Assembly (NCBI GenBank): GCA_007121995.1
Contig: SKJK01000015.1
Coordinates: forward strand, 1 to 10,543
Length of the DNA stretch: 10,543 nucleotides
Source: Desulfobulbaceae bacterium
Lineage (GTDB): Bacteria; Desulfobacterota; Desulfobulbia; Desulfobulbales; Desulfobulbaceae
Reading direction: 5' to 3'
Shown: positions 1 through 6,123 of the stretch, in pieces
How positions within the stretch are numbered: the stretch's first letter is position 1
Layout of the letters: each line of letters starts with the position of its first letter
Notes under the pieces: model-generated
The model's database searches: none
Seen by the model: the letters and a program-made list of their open reading frames with translations, nothing else
Told to the model about the DNA's origin: nothing
Program-made: the position numbers and the translations under genes

Positions 1-16
1 AAAAAACCAGGAAACC

Positions 17-47
17 AAAAAAGGCGACCCTGCTATGACCATAACAG
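17..47 (-). terminator. Possible imperfect terminator after tmk
   Basis: Just after the tmk stop, CTGTTATG and CATAGCAG pair with one U-G pair around a two-base centre. A run of six T (22-17) follows, but only after seven unpaired bases (GGTCGCC), and a second six-T run lies at the window edge. A good terminator has its U run directly at the stem, so this is doubtful. The next gene is outside the window. Confidence 0.22.
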
Positions 48-51
48 ACTG

Positions 52-672
52 CTAGCCAGTGCATCCCATCCTCTTTGCTGTGATCAGTTGCCGTACAACT
101 CTCCTGATTGAATCCTGCACTGCATCCACGGGTTGATCTGCATTGATTCGCACTATACATTCATGGGCAAAAGATGCAAACAGGGCTGCAACCTTTTCCA
201 ACTGTTCCTGCTGTTCAAAATCGTTGACACTTTCCTTGCGCAGTTCGCGGATCCTGGCGACGCTCTCAGCTGCAGACAGGGTTAACAGCAAAACCATATC
301 CGGTTGCGGTGCAAAATCATGGCGCTTGAAAATGTCTTCCGGGTCACAACCAGCAGCACCCTGATACGCAGCGGTTGAAAAAAAATACCGGTCGGTGAGA
401 ATTATGTCTCCGCGGGTCAGGGCCGGTTGAATGCACAGGTCCACATGCTGGCGACGATCAAGGAGAAACAGCTCCAGTTCCCGCTCCGGTGACACCTGAT
501 GTCGATCGTAGTACAGCGCTCGTATCTGACGACCATAGGGCCCGTCGGTTGGTTCTCTGGTCGCAACGACCGTATAGCCCTGCTCTTGCAGATAATGAGC
601 CAGAAGCGGCAACTGAGTTGACTTGCCGGTTCCGTCTATTCCTTCAAAGGCGATCAGCAGCCCCCTGCTCAT
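52..672 (-). CDS. tmk: Thymidylate kinase
   Basis: Tmk phosphorylates dTMP to dTDP with ATP, the step needed for dTTP and DNA synthesis. The 206-residue product has the usual length. The P-loop is EGIDGTGKST (10-19). The dTMP-binding TREPTDG, DRYFFSTAAYQG and a lid region rich in arginine (RIRELRKES) follow. Arginines in the lid and none in the P-loop suggest the bacterial type II arrangement. The C-terminal FE-N5-LEKVAALF segment is typical. The ATG at 670-672 overlaps the pdxA stop by four bases, with AGGA seven bases upstream, so translation is coupled. It is the last gene in the window. The C-terminal tail ITAKRMGCTG is not conserved in the family. Confidence 0.95.
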   Translation of the reverse strand: MSRGLLIAFEGIDGTGKSTQLPLLAHYLQEQGYTVVATREPTDGPYGRQIRALYYDRHQVSPERELELFLLDRRQHVDLCIQPALTRGDIILTDRYFFSTAAYQGAAGCDPEDIFKRHDFAPQPDMVLLLTLSAAESVARIRELRKESVNDFEQQEQLEKVAALFASFAHECIVRINADQPVDAVQDSIRRVVRQLITAKRMGCTG

Positions 673-1688
673 ACCAATTCCTGCTCTATTCGTCTTCGGT
701 TATGCACAATACTCTCCGCCAAGGCCAAGGCGGCGGCCAGACTCGATGGGTCAGCGCAGTTTTTTCCAGCTATGTCGTACGCGGTACCATGATCCACCGA
801 GGTGCGGACCAGAGGAAGTCCGAGGGTGACATTAACACCGTCATGGAAGTGAAGGAGTTTAAAAGGTATAAGCCCTTGATCATGATACATTGCTATTACA
901 GCGTCAAATCGGCCGGACACTGCCTGGTAAAAGACTGTATCAGGCGGCCAGGGGCCGCTGACTTCTCCGTTGGCGGCACTGCGGACCACTGCCGGGGCAA
1001 TGATGTTCTGCTCTTCGTCTCCAAACAGAGAGGCCTCACCGGCATGGGGATTCAATCCGGCAACGGCGATACGTGGATGACGGACAGCAAAATCGCGTTG
1101 CAGGGCGTACCGAGTCGTTGCAATACAGTCCACAATCTCCTCACGGCAAAGAAGTTGACTGACCCGATGCAGTGGTTCATGGATGGTAACCAGAACAACT
1201 TTAAGCCGTGGTCCCGCCATCATCATCCGGACCTTGGTGGTTCCAGTGAGCGCAGCAAGCATTTCCGTATGCCCTGGATACAAATATCCCGCTTCACGTA
1301 AACTTTTCTTGCCAATGGGACAGGTGACCAGGGCACTGCAGTGGCCTTGGCCGATATGTCGGACAGCTTCCTCGATATAGCGCCCCATGGCTTTACCGGT
1401 GCTCCGGTCGGGATGCCCCCAGTGGACAGCCAGATCACCGACCTGTCCTACTTGCAATACCGGCAGAGTACCTTTGTCGATGGGGTCTCCCGGTTGCCAG
1501 GATACGATCTCCGGAGATTGGTCTATGAATTCAGCTGCCTGTTTGAGAACAGCACGATCACCGATAACAACAGCATGCCCAGCGGCAGGCATGTGCTCCC
1601 GACTGAAAAGTTTGCAGAGTATTTCCGGACCAATGCCAGCTGGGCAGCCCATGGTCACGGCAATTGGCGACTTATTTTTCTCTTTCAT
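669..1688 (-). CDS. pdxA: 4-Hydroxythreonine-4-phosphate dehydrogenase
   Basis: PdxA oxidises 4-phosphohydroxy-L-threonine with NAD, a step in the DXP-dependent route to pyridoxal 5'-phosphate. The product is 339 residues, close to the 329 of E. coli. The N-terminus has VTMGCPAGIGPEI. YPGHTEML (His140) is substrate-related. The metal-binding histidines are His170 (TIHEPLHR), His215 (GLNPHAGE) and His269 (MYHDQGL). TSVDHGTAYDIAG near the C-terminus completes the site. I start at ATG 1686-1688, which has a GAGGGA ribosome-binding site four bases upstream. A longer TTG-started frame from 1736 lacks support. The stop TGA overlaps the tmk ATG by four bases (ATGA). PdxA homologues that act on other phospho-acids exist, but full conservation of the site favours the B6 role. 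Confidence 0.94.
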   Translation of the reverse strand: MKEKNKSPIAVTMGCPAGIGPEILCKLFSREHMPAAGHAVVIGDRAVLKQAAEFIDQSPEIVSWQPGDPIDKGTLPVLQVGQVGDLAVHWGHPDRSTGKAMGRYIEEAVRHIGQGHCSALVTCPIGKKSLREAGYLYPGHTEMLAALTGTTKVRMMMAGPRLKVVLVTIHEPLHRVSQLLCREEIVDCIATTRYALQRDFAVRHPRIAVAGLNPHAGEASLFGDEEQNIIAPAVVRSAANGEVSGPWPPDTVFYQAVSGRFDAVIAMYHDQGLIPFKLLHFHDGVNVTLGLPLVRTSVDHGTAYDIAGKNCADPSSLAAALALAESIVHNRRRIEQELV

Positions 1689-1768
1689 AATATCCCTCAA
1701 AACCTTTCGCCGTACATGATCGCAGCCTTCCCCCAATTGTGCGTGGTCGTGGTTATGCGTGTGGAGGG

Positions 1769-1796
1769 ACTATCGCGGGCAGACCTTTTTGGACAA
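1769..1796 (-). promoter_or_regulatory. Weak promoter candidate upstream of pdxA
   Basis: In the 153-base gap between yraN and pdxA, TTGTCC (1796-1791) and GATAGT (1774-1769) match the -35 and -10 consensus at four of six positions each, with a 16-base spacer. Both matches are weak. I see no other gene, repeat or strong hairpin in this gap (1689-1841). Readthrough from yraN is the alternative. Confidence 0.2.
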
Positions 1797-1841
1797 ATAG
1801 AGCAAAGCTGACGCACGCATGGACGCTCGTTGATCCAGTTT

Positions 1842-2225
1842 CTATCCACAACAATCAAAGGCATCTCGTATATGTTCTATGGTGTCAGCTTGGTTCTTTT
1901 TATTCAGGACAATAGCAATAACGTCAAAACGGGCCGGAACATCATCCAGGCGCCGGCTGAGGAGGTACGCGCGGGCAATGCGCGACAAACGTCGCTGCTT
2001 TCTGACGTCTACCGATTCCAAAGCAGCCGAACAAAACGCTGAAGCCTGTCTGGTTTTCACCTCGACAAAAACCATTACCTCCTGATCCTTGGCGATAATA
2101 TCCACTTCACCAAACGATTTTCGGTAATTTTTCTCCAGTATTTCATATCGCTGACCGGCAAGATACTCCGCAGCGATACGCTCACCCAACTGACCGGTGA
2201 CCACGTTGTTTTTTTTTCTTAACAC
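1842..2225 (-). CDS. yraN: YraN family protein (UPF0102), endonuclease-like fold
   Basis: This is a 127-residue member of UPF0102, small proteins with a restriction-endonuclease-like fold and no firmly established cellular role. The family motifs are GxxGE (11-15), NYR, GEVDIIAKD (39-47) and VFVEVKTR (52-59). The acidic and lysine residues Asp42, Glu55 and Lys57 form a PD-(D/E)xK-like site. VRKQRRLSRIARAYL follows, as usual. The start is GTG at 2223-2225, chosen because of the strong overlapping ribosome-binding site in the rnhB end. It follows rnhB by four bases, a pairing seen in many genomes, where a link to nucleic acid processing is inferred. The protein ends AFDCCG. Nuclease activity is not demonstrated by sequence alone. 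Confidence 0.9.
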   Translation of the reverse strand: MLRKKNNVVTGQLGERIAAEYLAGQRYEILEKNYRKSFGEVDIIAKDQEVMVFVEVKTRQASAFCSAALESVDVRKQRRLSRIARAYLLSRRLDDVPARFDVIAIVLNKKNQADTIEHIRDAFDCCG

Positions 2226-2227
2226 CA

Positions 2228-2240
2228 GATCACCCCCCTT
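2228..2240 (-). promoter_or_regulatory. Ribosome-binding site of yraN inside the end of rnhB
   Basis: On the minus strand AAGGGGGGTGATC resembles the complement of the 16S rRNA 3' end and keeps GGTGATC exactly. It lies two bases before the GTG start of yraN. It contains the rnhB Gly-Gly codons and the TGA stop, so a ribosome ending rnhB sits on the yraN start. This supports the GTG choice and coupled translation. Confidence 0.6.
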
Positions 2241-2946
2241 CCCATAGCCTTTTCTGTCTCACCGGGCGAACCGGTTCATTTCCGATGAGATGTTCGCGTA
2301 CACCGCGGAAAGTCCGCCGATGGAATGGGCACGGTCCATACCGATTGATGGCCTGCCGATGTGCCTGGGTGGGATACCCTTGATGACGATGAAAACCGTA
2401 GTGGGGGTAGAGCCTGTGCGCATCAGCCATAAGCCGGTCACGAACAACTTTGGCGGCAATGGAAGCAGCAGCGATGGATGCGCTTTTTGATTCTCCCTTG
2501 ACCAGAGTGCGCTGGGGAAGCATCGACGGTACTTGGTATGTACCGTCAACAAGCAAGTAATCCGGTAGACGCCCGTCGTTTTTGCGAGCGCAATCCTCAA
2601 GAGCCCGTTGCATGGCCAGCAAAGCGGCCTGGAGAATATTGATTTGTTCAATCTCCCGGGGACAGGCACTGCCGATCCCGACGATGGCACCGATTGCGGT
2701 CAGAGTGGCAGAAAGTTGCTCACGACGGCTGGAGTTGATGGACTTGGAGTCTTTGAAAATGGAACAGATACCGTCCAGCGGCAGGATAACACACGCTGCA
2801 ACAACGGGACCGGCAAGTGGACCGCGGCCGACCTCATCGAGACCAGCAACGACCGAATACCCTTGATCATGGAGCTGACGCTCGAAAAAAAAAGTATCAC
2901 CTGGATGACAAGCCGGATAGGATCGAAACATGAGGACTGTCTTCAT
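2230..2946 (-). CDS. rnhB: Ribonuclease HII
   Basis: RNase HII cuts RNA in DNA hybrids, including single ribonucleotides built into DNA, and starts ribonucleotide excision repair. The 238-residue product has a short N-terminal extension with FERQLHDQGY, then GLDEVGRGPLAGPVVAA with the metal-binding Asp37 and Glu38. DSKSINSSRR, LLVDG (Asp134) and SIAAASIAAKVVRD follow, then YGFHRHQGYPT and the C-terminal FHRRTF block. The fourth catalytic acid, normally Asp in a KGD motif, is Glu152 here (KGES). I start at ATG 2944-2946, which has a weak GGGGA site; an ATG at 2931 is possible. The last codons (Gly-Gly-stop) form the ribosome-binding site of yraN. It lies downstream of rplS, as in many bacteria. 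Confidence 0.95.
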   Translation of the reverse strand: MKTVLMFRSYPACHPGDTFFFERQLHDQGYSVVAGLDEVGRGPLAGPVVAACVILPLDGICSIFKDSKSINSSRREQLSATLTAIGAIVGIGSACPREIEQINILQAALLAMQRALEDCARKNDGRLPDYLLVDGTYQVPSMLPQRTLVKGESKSASIAAASIAAKVVRDRLMADAHRLYPHYGFHRHQGYPTQAHRQAINRYGPCPFHRRTFRGVREHLIGNEPVRPVRQKRLWEGG

Positions 2947-3019
2947 TGCAGGTCCCCGCTCTATCCCAGCGGCAACGGGAAAGGAGAACCCAGGTGCTTA
3001 CGTTGGGACAGTGATCTTG

Positions 3020-3040
3020 CGGCAGCTGTAATACCTGCCG
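3020..3040 (-). other. Second small hairpin in the rplS-rnhB gap
   Basis: CGGCAG and CTGCCG, six bases each, pair perfectly around a nine-base loop. It lies midway between the long rplS hairpin and the rnhB start. No U run follows. Together with the larger hairpin it shows that this 158-base gap is structured in RNA. I see no clear promoter in the gap. Confidence 0.3.
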
Positions 3041-3060
3041 AAAACTGGATCCTGCCATAC

Positions 3061-3097
3061 TTTCTAGCCCTTCCCTGATGGAGGGAAGGGCCAGAAA
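3061..3097 (-). other. Long intergenic RNA hairpin after rplS, no U tract
   Basis: In minus-strand RNA a 16-base-pair stem (3097-3082 with 3076-3061) closes a five-base loop, CCATC. Its core is GCCCTTCCCT pairing with AGGGAAGGGC without mismatch. One outer pair is G-U on the minus strand but A-C, a mismatch, on the plus strand, which favours function in the minus-strand transcript. The following bases are GTATGG, so there is no U run and this is not a standard intrinsic terminator. It probably protects or defines the 3' end of rplS mRNA, or attenuates readthrough into rnhB. Confidence 0.55.
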
Positions 3098-3104
3098 AAC
3101 CGTT

Positions 3105-3452
3105 TCAAATGATGCCGCGCTCCCGGATACGAGCAGCTTTGCCGCGGCGTTCACGCAGATAAAACAGTCGGGATCGACGGACACGACCCAGCGTGACGAC
3201 TTCTATCTTTTCGATACGCGGCGAATGCAGAGCAAATGTTTTTTCGACCCCGACACCGTGGGAGATCTTACGGACGGTGAACGTGGCATTCATATTGCCG
3301 CGCTTGCGCTTCAGCACAACCCCTTGAAACACCTGCACACGTTCTTTGTTCCCTTCGATGATTCTGATATGAACCTTGACGGTATCACCGGCCCGGAATG
3401 CCGGAATATCAAAACGCATCTGCTCTCGATCAATCTTGTCTAATATATGCAT
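3105..3452 (-). CDS. rplS: 50S ribosomal protein bL19
   Basis: bL19 is a large-subunit protein at the 30S-50S interface. The 115-residue product has the standard length. It contains [17 protein letters not shown], then [10 protein letters not shown] (about 41-50), [10 protein letters not shown], and the basic C-terminal [20 protein letters not shown] block. I place the start at ATG 3450-3452. A GTG two codons upstream (3458) is also in frame, but the AGGTG ribosome-binding site sits five bases from the ATG and would overlap the GTG. The gene is preceded by a structured leader of about 150 bases. A long hairpin begins eight bases after its stop codon, so rplS mRNA may be separately stabilised. 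Its place downstream of trmD is conserved across bacteria. Confidence 0.97.
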   Translation of the reverse strand: MHILDKIDREQMRFDIPAFRAGDTVKVHIRIIEGNKERVQVFQGVVLKRKRGNMNATFTVRKISHGVGVEKTFALHSPRIEKIEVVTLGRVRRSRLFYLRERRGKAARIRERGII

Positions 3453-3474
3453 AGTCACACCTGTTTAGTTTATG

Positions 3475-3508
3475 GGGGCGAAGCTGCTCACCTTCAATGC
3501 ATCGCCCC
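3475..3508 (-). promoter_or_regulatory. Hairpin in the rplS leader
   Basis: In the minus-strand RNA, GGGGCGA (3508-3502) pairs perfectly with TCGCCCC (3481-3475), and a further TGC/GCA pairing lies inside. A competing pairing of CCTTC, just upstream, with GAAGG in the loop is possible. The structure ends about 22 bases before the rplS ATG. Further up the leader (3459-3611), TCCAG-N6-CTGGA and GGATG-N9-CATCC are two more mutually exclusive stems. No intrinsic terminator or clear promoter is seen. Such a layout suits regulation by bL19 or simple RNA processing; neither is shown. Confidence 0.4.
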
Positions 3509-3611
3509 GAAGGATGCCTCCAGATCATCCTGGAAAAAAATCCTCTACCTCTTGTCACCGTTCATCGGGGATAAATAAACGAAAGTCATACTGACTGCCT
3601 GCAACCAGTTA

Positions 3612-4220
3612 TCAGCACGTCATCTCCCCAAGCAGCCTGTCCAGGATGATCGAGGCCGCTGACCGGACAGAGAGGTGATTGAAACCGGCCCTGCCGTACA
3701 AGGGTGGCAAGACACCATCCGCGCGAGCCAATATAGCGGAATCAAGCCCCCAGGCCGTCCCAAAAACAAGCAATATGGGACGTCCCCGCCATACCTCTTT
3801 CCGAATCGTTTCGTAGGTGATGGTTTTGTCTTGCACCCTGGCGCAGGTGGCAAGAACAAGAGGTTCCTCTCCGAAACGTTCTGTACTGCCGGCTACAGCC
3901 TCGGTCAGATCGCTGCAAACGGAAACCAATGACAAAGCTGTCCCACGGTCCGAATTGACCCTGCCACCATGACCGTTAATCCAGTGATCGACGATCTGGC
4001 GCGCCAGTTGCTGCTGTTCTGTAAAGGGGGTCACCACCCAATACGTACTCACTCCATAGGTCTTTCCTGCGCGGGCAATGTCATGCAGGTCGAGATTGGT
4101 GACCGCCGATCCTATGGTTTCCCCATTCCGATTGATTACCGGATAATGCACCAGAGCAATATCAACCCGAATGCTCCGCTTCGCATCTGCTTTGCTGCAC
4201 AATGGCTTCAACCCGTTCAA
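3612..4220 (-). CDS. SPOUT-superfamily RNA methyltransferase, TrmD-linked (RNA_Me_trans type)
   Basis: I recognise this as the family usually called RNA_Me_trans, a SPOUT-fold predicted RNA methyltransferase often coded between trmD and rplS in Deltaproteobacteria, Aquificae and Thermotogae. The product is 202 residues from a TTG start. Family blocks are HYPVINRNG (25-33), TNLDLHDIAR (41-50), LLVFGTAWGL (150-159) and GFNHLSVRSAASI (169-181). The last two would form the SAM-binding knot. To my knowledge its substrate is not established. The start is unusual. The conserved domain begins near residue 17, but no ATG or GTG is available before it. The TTG at 4218-4220 has a good GAGGG site five bases upstream, which supports it. 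It overlaps trmD by 59 bases in another frame, so it is likely coupled to trmD. A 159-base leader region then leads to rplS. Confidence 0.85.
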   Translation of the reverse strand: MNGLKPLCSKADAKRSIRVDIALVHYPVINRNGETIGSAVTNLDLHDIARAGKTYGVSTYWVVTPFTEQQQLARQIVDHWINGHGGRVNSDRGTALSLVSVCSDLTEAVAGSTERFGEEPLVLATCARVQDKTITYETIRKEVWRGRPILLVFGTAWGLDSAILARADGVLPPLYGRAGFNHLSVRSAASIILDRLLGEMTC

Positions 4221-4944
4221 GCAGTCCCTCTTTTTTCAGTATACGCCGCTCCTCGGACGAAAACCTGACGGTTGCCAGCAGGTCCGGTCTCCGATCCATC
4301 GTGATCCGCACCGACTCAATCAGCCGATACCTGACTATCGCCTGATGATCACCGGAAAGGAGAACGTCCGGCACCGGCATGTTCTCAAAAATGCGCGGTC
4401 TGGTAAACTGCCCATATTTCAACAGCCCGCGGCTGAACGAATCATTGGTGGCCGATCCAGGACAACCAAGGACCCCGGGAAGTAACCTGGTCACAGCGTC
4501 GATAACAACCAGGGCCGCCAATTCCCCACCGGTCAGGACATAATCGCCGATAGAGAGTTCTTCGTCCACATATCGGTCTCGAAAACGCTCGTCCACCCCT
4601 TCATAGCGACCACAAACCAGAATTAACCTGGAGGATTCGCTCAGGCGGTGGACTGTTTCCTGGTTCAGTCGCCGTCCTCTGGGTGACAGTAGAATGATTA
4701 ACGACTGGTCTTGGTCGCCATCTATTGCCTGCAGGCAACGGACAAGAGGTTCCGGTTTCATCACCATTCCCTCACCGCCACCAAAAGGCCGATCATCAGT
4801 CATACGGTGACGGTCCAGCGCATAGTCTCGAATATCATGAACATCCACGCTTATTTTTCCCGCAATTAGTGCCCTGCGCACGATACCCTCACGAAGAGGT
4901 GAATCAAAAAAGTCAGGAAAAATAGTAAGGATGTCAAATATCAT
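4162..4944 (-). CDS. trmD: tRNA (guanine-N1-)-methyltransferase TrmD
   Basis: TrmD uses S-adenosylmethionine to methylate G37 of tRNAs, which prevents +1 frameshifting. The 260-residue product starts MIFDILTIFP. It shows DDRPFGGGEGM (50-60), LSPRG (86-90), CGRYEGVDER (111-120) and SIGDYVLTGGE (131-141), which form the deep trefoil knot. Arg153 and Asp168 (in NDSF) correspond to catalytic residues of the E. coli enzyme. I chose the ATG at 4942-4944. A frame-extending TTG at 4959 would add five residues, but the ATG fits the family start and has a G-rich site (GGGGTG) seven bases upstream. The flexible catalytic loop reads GLLKYGQFTRP, where the family usually has an acidic residue and PxYTRP. 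The last 59 bases overlap the following gene. Confidence 0.96.
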   Translation of the reverse strand: MIFDILTIFPDFFDSPLREGIVRRALIAGKISVDVHDIRDYALDRHRMTDDRPFGGGEGMVMKPEPLVRCLQAIDGDQDQSLIILLSPRGRRLNQETVHRLSESSRLILVCGRYEGVDERFRDRYVDEELSIGDYVLTGGELAALVVIDAVTRLLPGVLGCPGSATNDSFSRGLLKYGQFTRPRIFENMPVPDVLLSGDHQAIVRYRLIESVRITMDRRPDLLATVRFSSEERRILKKEGLLERVEAIVQQSRCEAEHSG

Positions 4945-4961
4945 CGGGGGGCACCCCAATC

Positions 4962-5501
4962 CTAGCTGTTTATTTCGAGTAACCCCGGAGGCAGGTCGAA
5001 TACGACCCGATCCTCTTCAATGGTAAGAATAAATTTCCCCACTGCTGGAATAAGATACTCCGTATCCCCCTCTCCTATCACCAGAATATCCTGGCCGCCA
5101 GCCCTCAAAAGAGCCCGAACGGTTCCAAGGTACCTCCCGTCCACGGCCCAACCATGTTTGCCTTGCAGGGTATGAAGGTAAAAATGATCATCGTCGATAG
5201 GTGGCAGATCACTACTGGTGACCCATATGCGCATGCCCACCAGTTGTTCGGCTCTTTCACGGGTTGAGCAATCTTCAAGCCTGAGAATTACCGTGCGGCC
5301 GTTCACTCTGGCCCGGACATTGGTATAAAGGGTCTTCTTGCTTTCACCGTTGCCGGCAAGGTACATACGGCTGTATCTGGTAAAGTTCTCCGGGTGTTCC
5401 GTAAAGGGTCGGACCTTCAGTTCCCCTTTAATACCATGAGGTTTGGTAACAATGCCCAGCAACACAAATCGCTCCGATTCCTGGATGGTCTCATAGGTCA
5501 C
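4962..5501 (-). CDS. rimM: 16S rRNA processing protein RimM
   Basis: RimM is an assembly factor that helps mature the 3' domain (head) of the 30S subunit around uS19. The 179-residue product has the N-terminal RimM barrel (about 12-95) with the signature GIKGELKV at 23-30. A PRC-barrel domain follows (about 104-177), ending PPGLLEINS as usual. The GTG at 5499-5501 overlaps the last base of the khpA stop. No strong Shine-Dalgarno sequence is visible, which suggests coupled translation. The stop TAG is 17 bases before the trmD ATG. The family commonly has FYxxDLxG in the PRC barrel; here the Asp is Thr (FYLHTLQG), a minor variation. Confidence 0.95.
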   Translation of the reverse strand: MTYETIQESERFVLLGIVTKPHGIKGELKVRPFTEHPENFTRYSRMYLAGNGESKKTLYTNVRARVNGRTVILRLEDCSTRERAEQLVGMRIWVTSSDLPPIDDDHFYLHTLQGKHGWAVDGRYLGTVRALLRAGGQDILVIGEGDTEYLIPAVGKFILTIEEDRVVFDLPPGLLEINS

Positions 5502-5731
5502 TATTCTACGATTTCCAACCGGGTGCGTTTTGTCTCGTCGGTGCGGGAAGCAGCCAAGACCGCCCGCATAGCCCTCGCGGTTCTGCCCTGTTTGCCGATC
5601 ACCTTGCCCAAATCTTCCTGGGCCACTCGCAATTCAATAATGACACAGTCCTCGTCATTCTGCAGGGTCACAGCTATTTGTTCCGGATGATCTACCAATC
5701 TTGAAGCGATAAATTCTATCAGCTCTTTCAT
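5501..5731 (-). CDS. khpA: KH-domain RNA-binding protein KhpA (YlqC family)
   Basis: This 76-residue protein is a single KH domain. The RNA-binding GxxG loop is GKQG at residues 46-49, preceded by the ELRVAQEDLGKVIG strand-helix typical of the family. In Gram-positive bacteria KhpA pairs with KhpB (Jag) to bind RNA and affects cell elongation. Its role in Desulfobacterota-like bacteria is not established. The ATG at 5729-5731 abuts the rpsP stop (TAAATG), and no separate ribosome-binding site is evident. Its TAG stop shares one base with the GTG start of rimM. The position between rpsP and rimM is the classic location of this family. Confidence 0.94.
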   Translation of the reverse strand: MKELIEFIASRLVDHPEQIAVTLQNDEDCVIIELRVAQEDLGKVIGKQGRTARAMRAVLAASRTDETKRTRLEIVE

Positions 5732-5989
5732 TTAAACGGGGGTGACCACTCCCGGTACATATTTTTTCATCAGGCTCTGAACCGTTTCTGTCGGTGTGGC
5801 ACCTTTTTGTATCCAGGCGTCAAGCTTATCACTATCGAAACGGACCGCTGCCGGATCTTGCATGGGATCATAGGTGCCGACTATATCAAGAAATTTGCCG
5901 TCGCGGGACGCTTGGCTGTCAGCGACGACTATTCGATAAAACGGCTGCTTTTTCCTGCCCATTCTGGTCAAACGAATACGAACTGCCAT
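5732..5989 (-). CDS. rpsP: 30S ribosomal protein bS16
   Basis: bS16 is a structural protein of the small ribosomal subunit that binds 16S rRNA early in assembly. The 85-residue product begins [20 protein letters not shown], the family hallmark, and includes GTYDPM and a C-terminal part of the usual length. The ATG at 5987-5989 has a strong ribosome-binding site, GGAGG, ten bases upstream. Its TAA stop is immediately followed by the ATG of khpA with no base between, so the two are almost certainly translationally coupled. It heads the rpsP-khpA-rimM-trmD unit found in many bacteria. Nothing in the sequence looks odd. Confidence 0.98.
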   Translation of the reverse strand: MAVRIRLTRMGRKKQPFYRIVVADSQASRDGKFLDIVGTYDPMQDPAAVRFDSDKLDAWIQKGATPTETVQSLMKKYVPGVVTPV

Positions 5990-6063
5990 TGTCTACTATC
6001 CTCCGGTGGACATTTTCGCCTCGACAGAGCGATTCTGCGCGGGACGTTGATTCTATGTTGGGT

Positions 6064-6093
6064 ATGATTTTTCTGATTAGTGGCTCTTGTCAA
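6064..6093 (-). promoter_or_regulatory. Candidate promoter for rpsP-khpA-rimM-trmD
   Basis: A perfect -35 hexamer TTGACA (6093-6088) is followed 18 bases later by AATCAT (6069-6064), a four-of-six match to the -10 consensus that keeps the key A2 and T6. It lies in the 134-base gap after the ffh stop and would give a leader of about 65-70 bases before rpsP. The ten bases TTGACAAGAG are identical to those at the ffh promoter. Here too they belong to an inverted repeat, CTCTTG-N15-CAAGAG (6110-6084 on the minus strand). The -10 box is weak, so confidence is moderate. Confidence 0.4.
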
Positions 6094-6123
6094 CAGGTCA
6101 GCAGCAAGAGTATCGAGCCTGTT

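Noticed and set aside
489..1301. A long open frame of 270 codons on the plus strand opposite pdxA and tmk
   Set aside because: It is antisense to two clearly conserved genes, has no recognisable domain and no ribosome-binding site that stands out; the product composition is unlike a folded protein.
2897..3184. A 95-codon minus-strand open frame between rplS and rnhB
   Set aside because: It overlaps the ends of both genes, spans the strong hairpin, and has no ribosome-binding site or recognisable motif.
4226..4240. A run of six A in the trmD coding strand as a programmed frameshift site leading into the SPOUT gene
   Set aside because: The phase does not form a standard X-XXY-YYZ heptamer, the downstream frame has a stop at this point, and a good ribosome-binding site with TTG explains expression.
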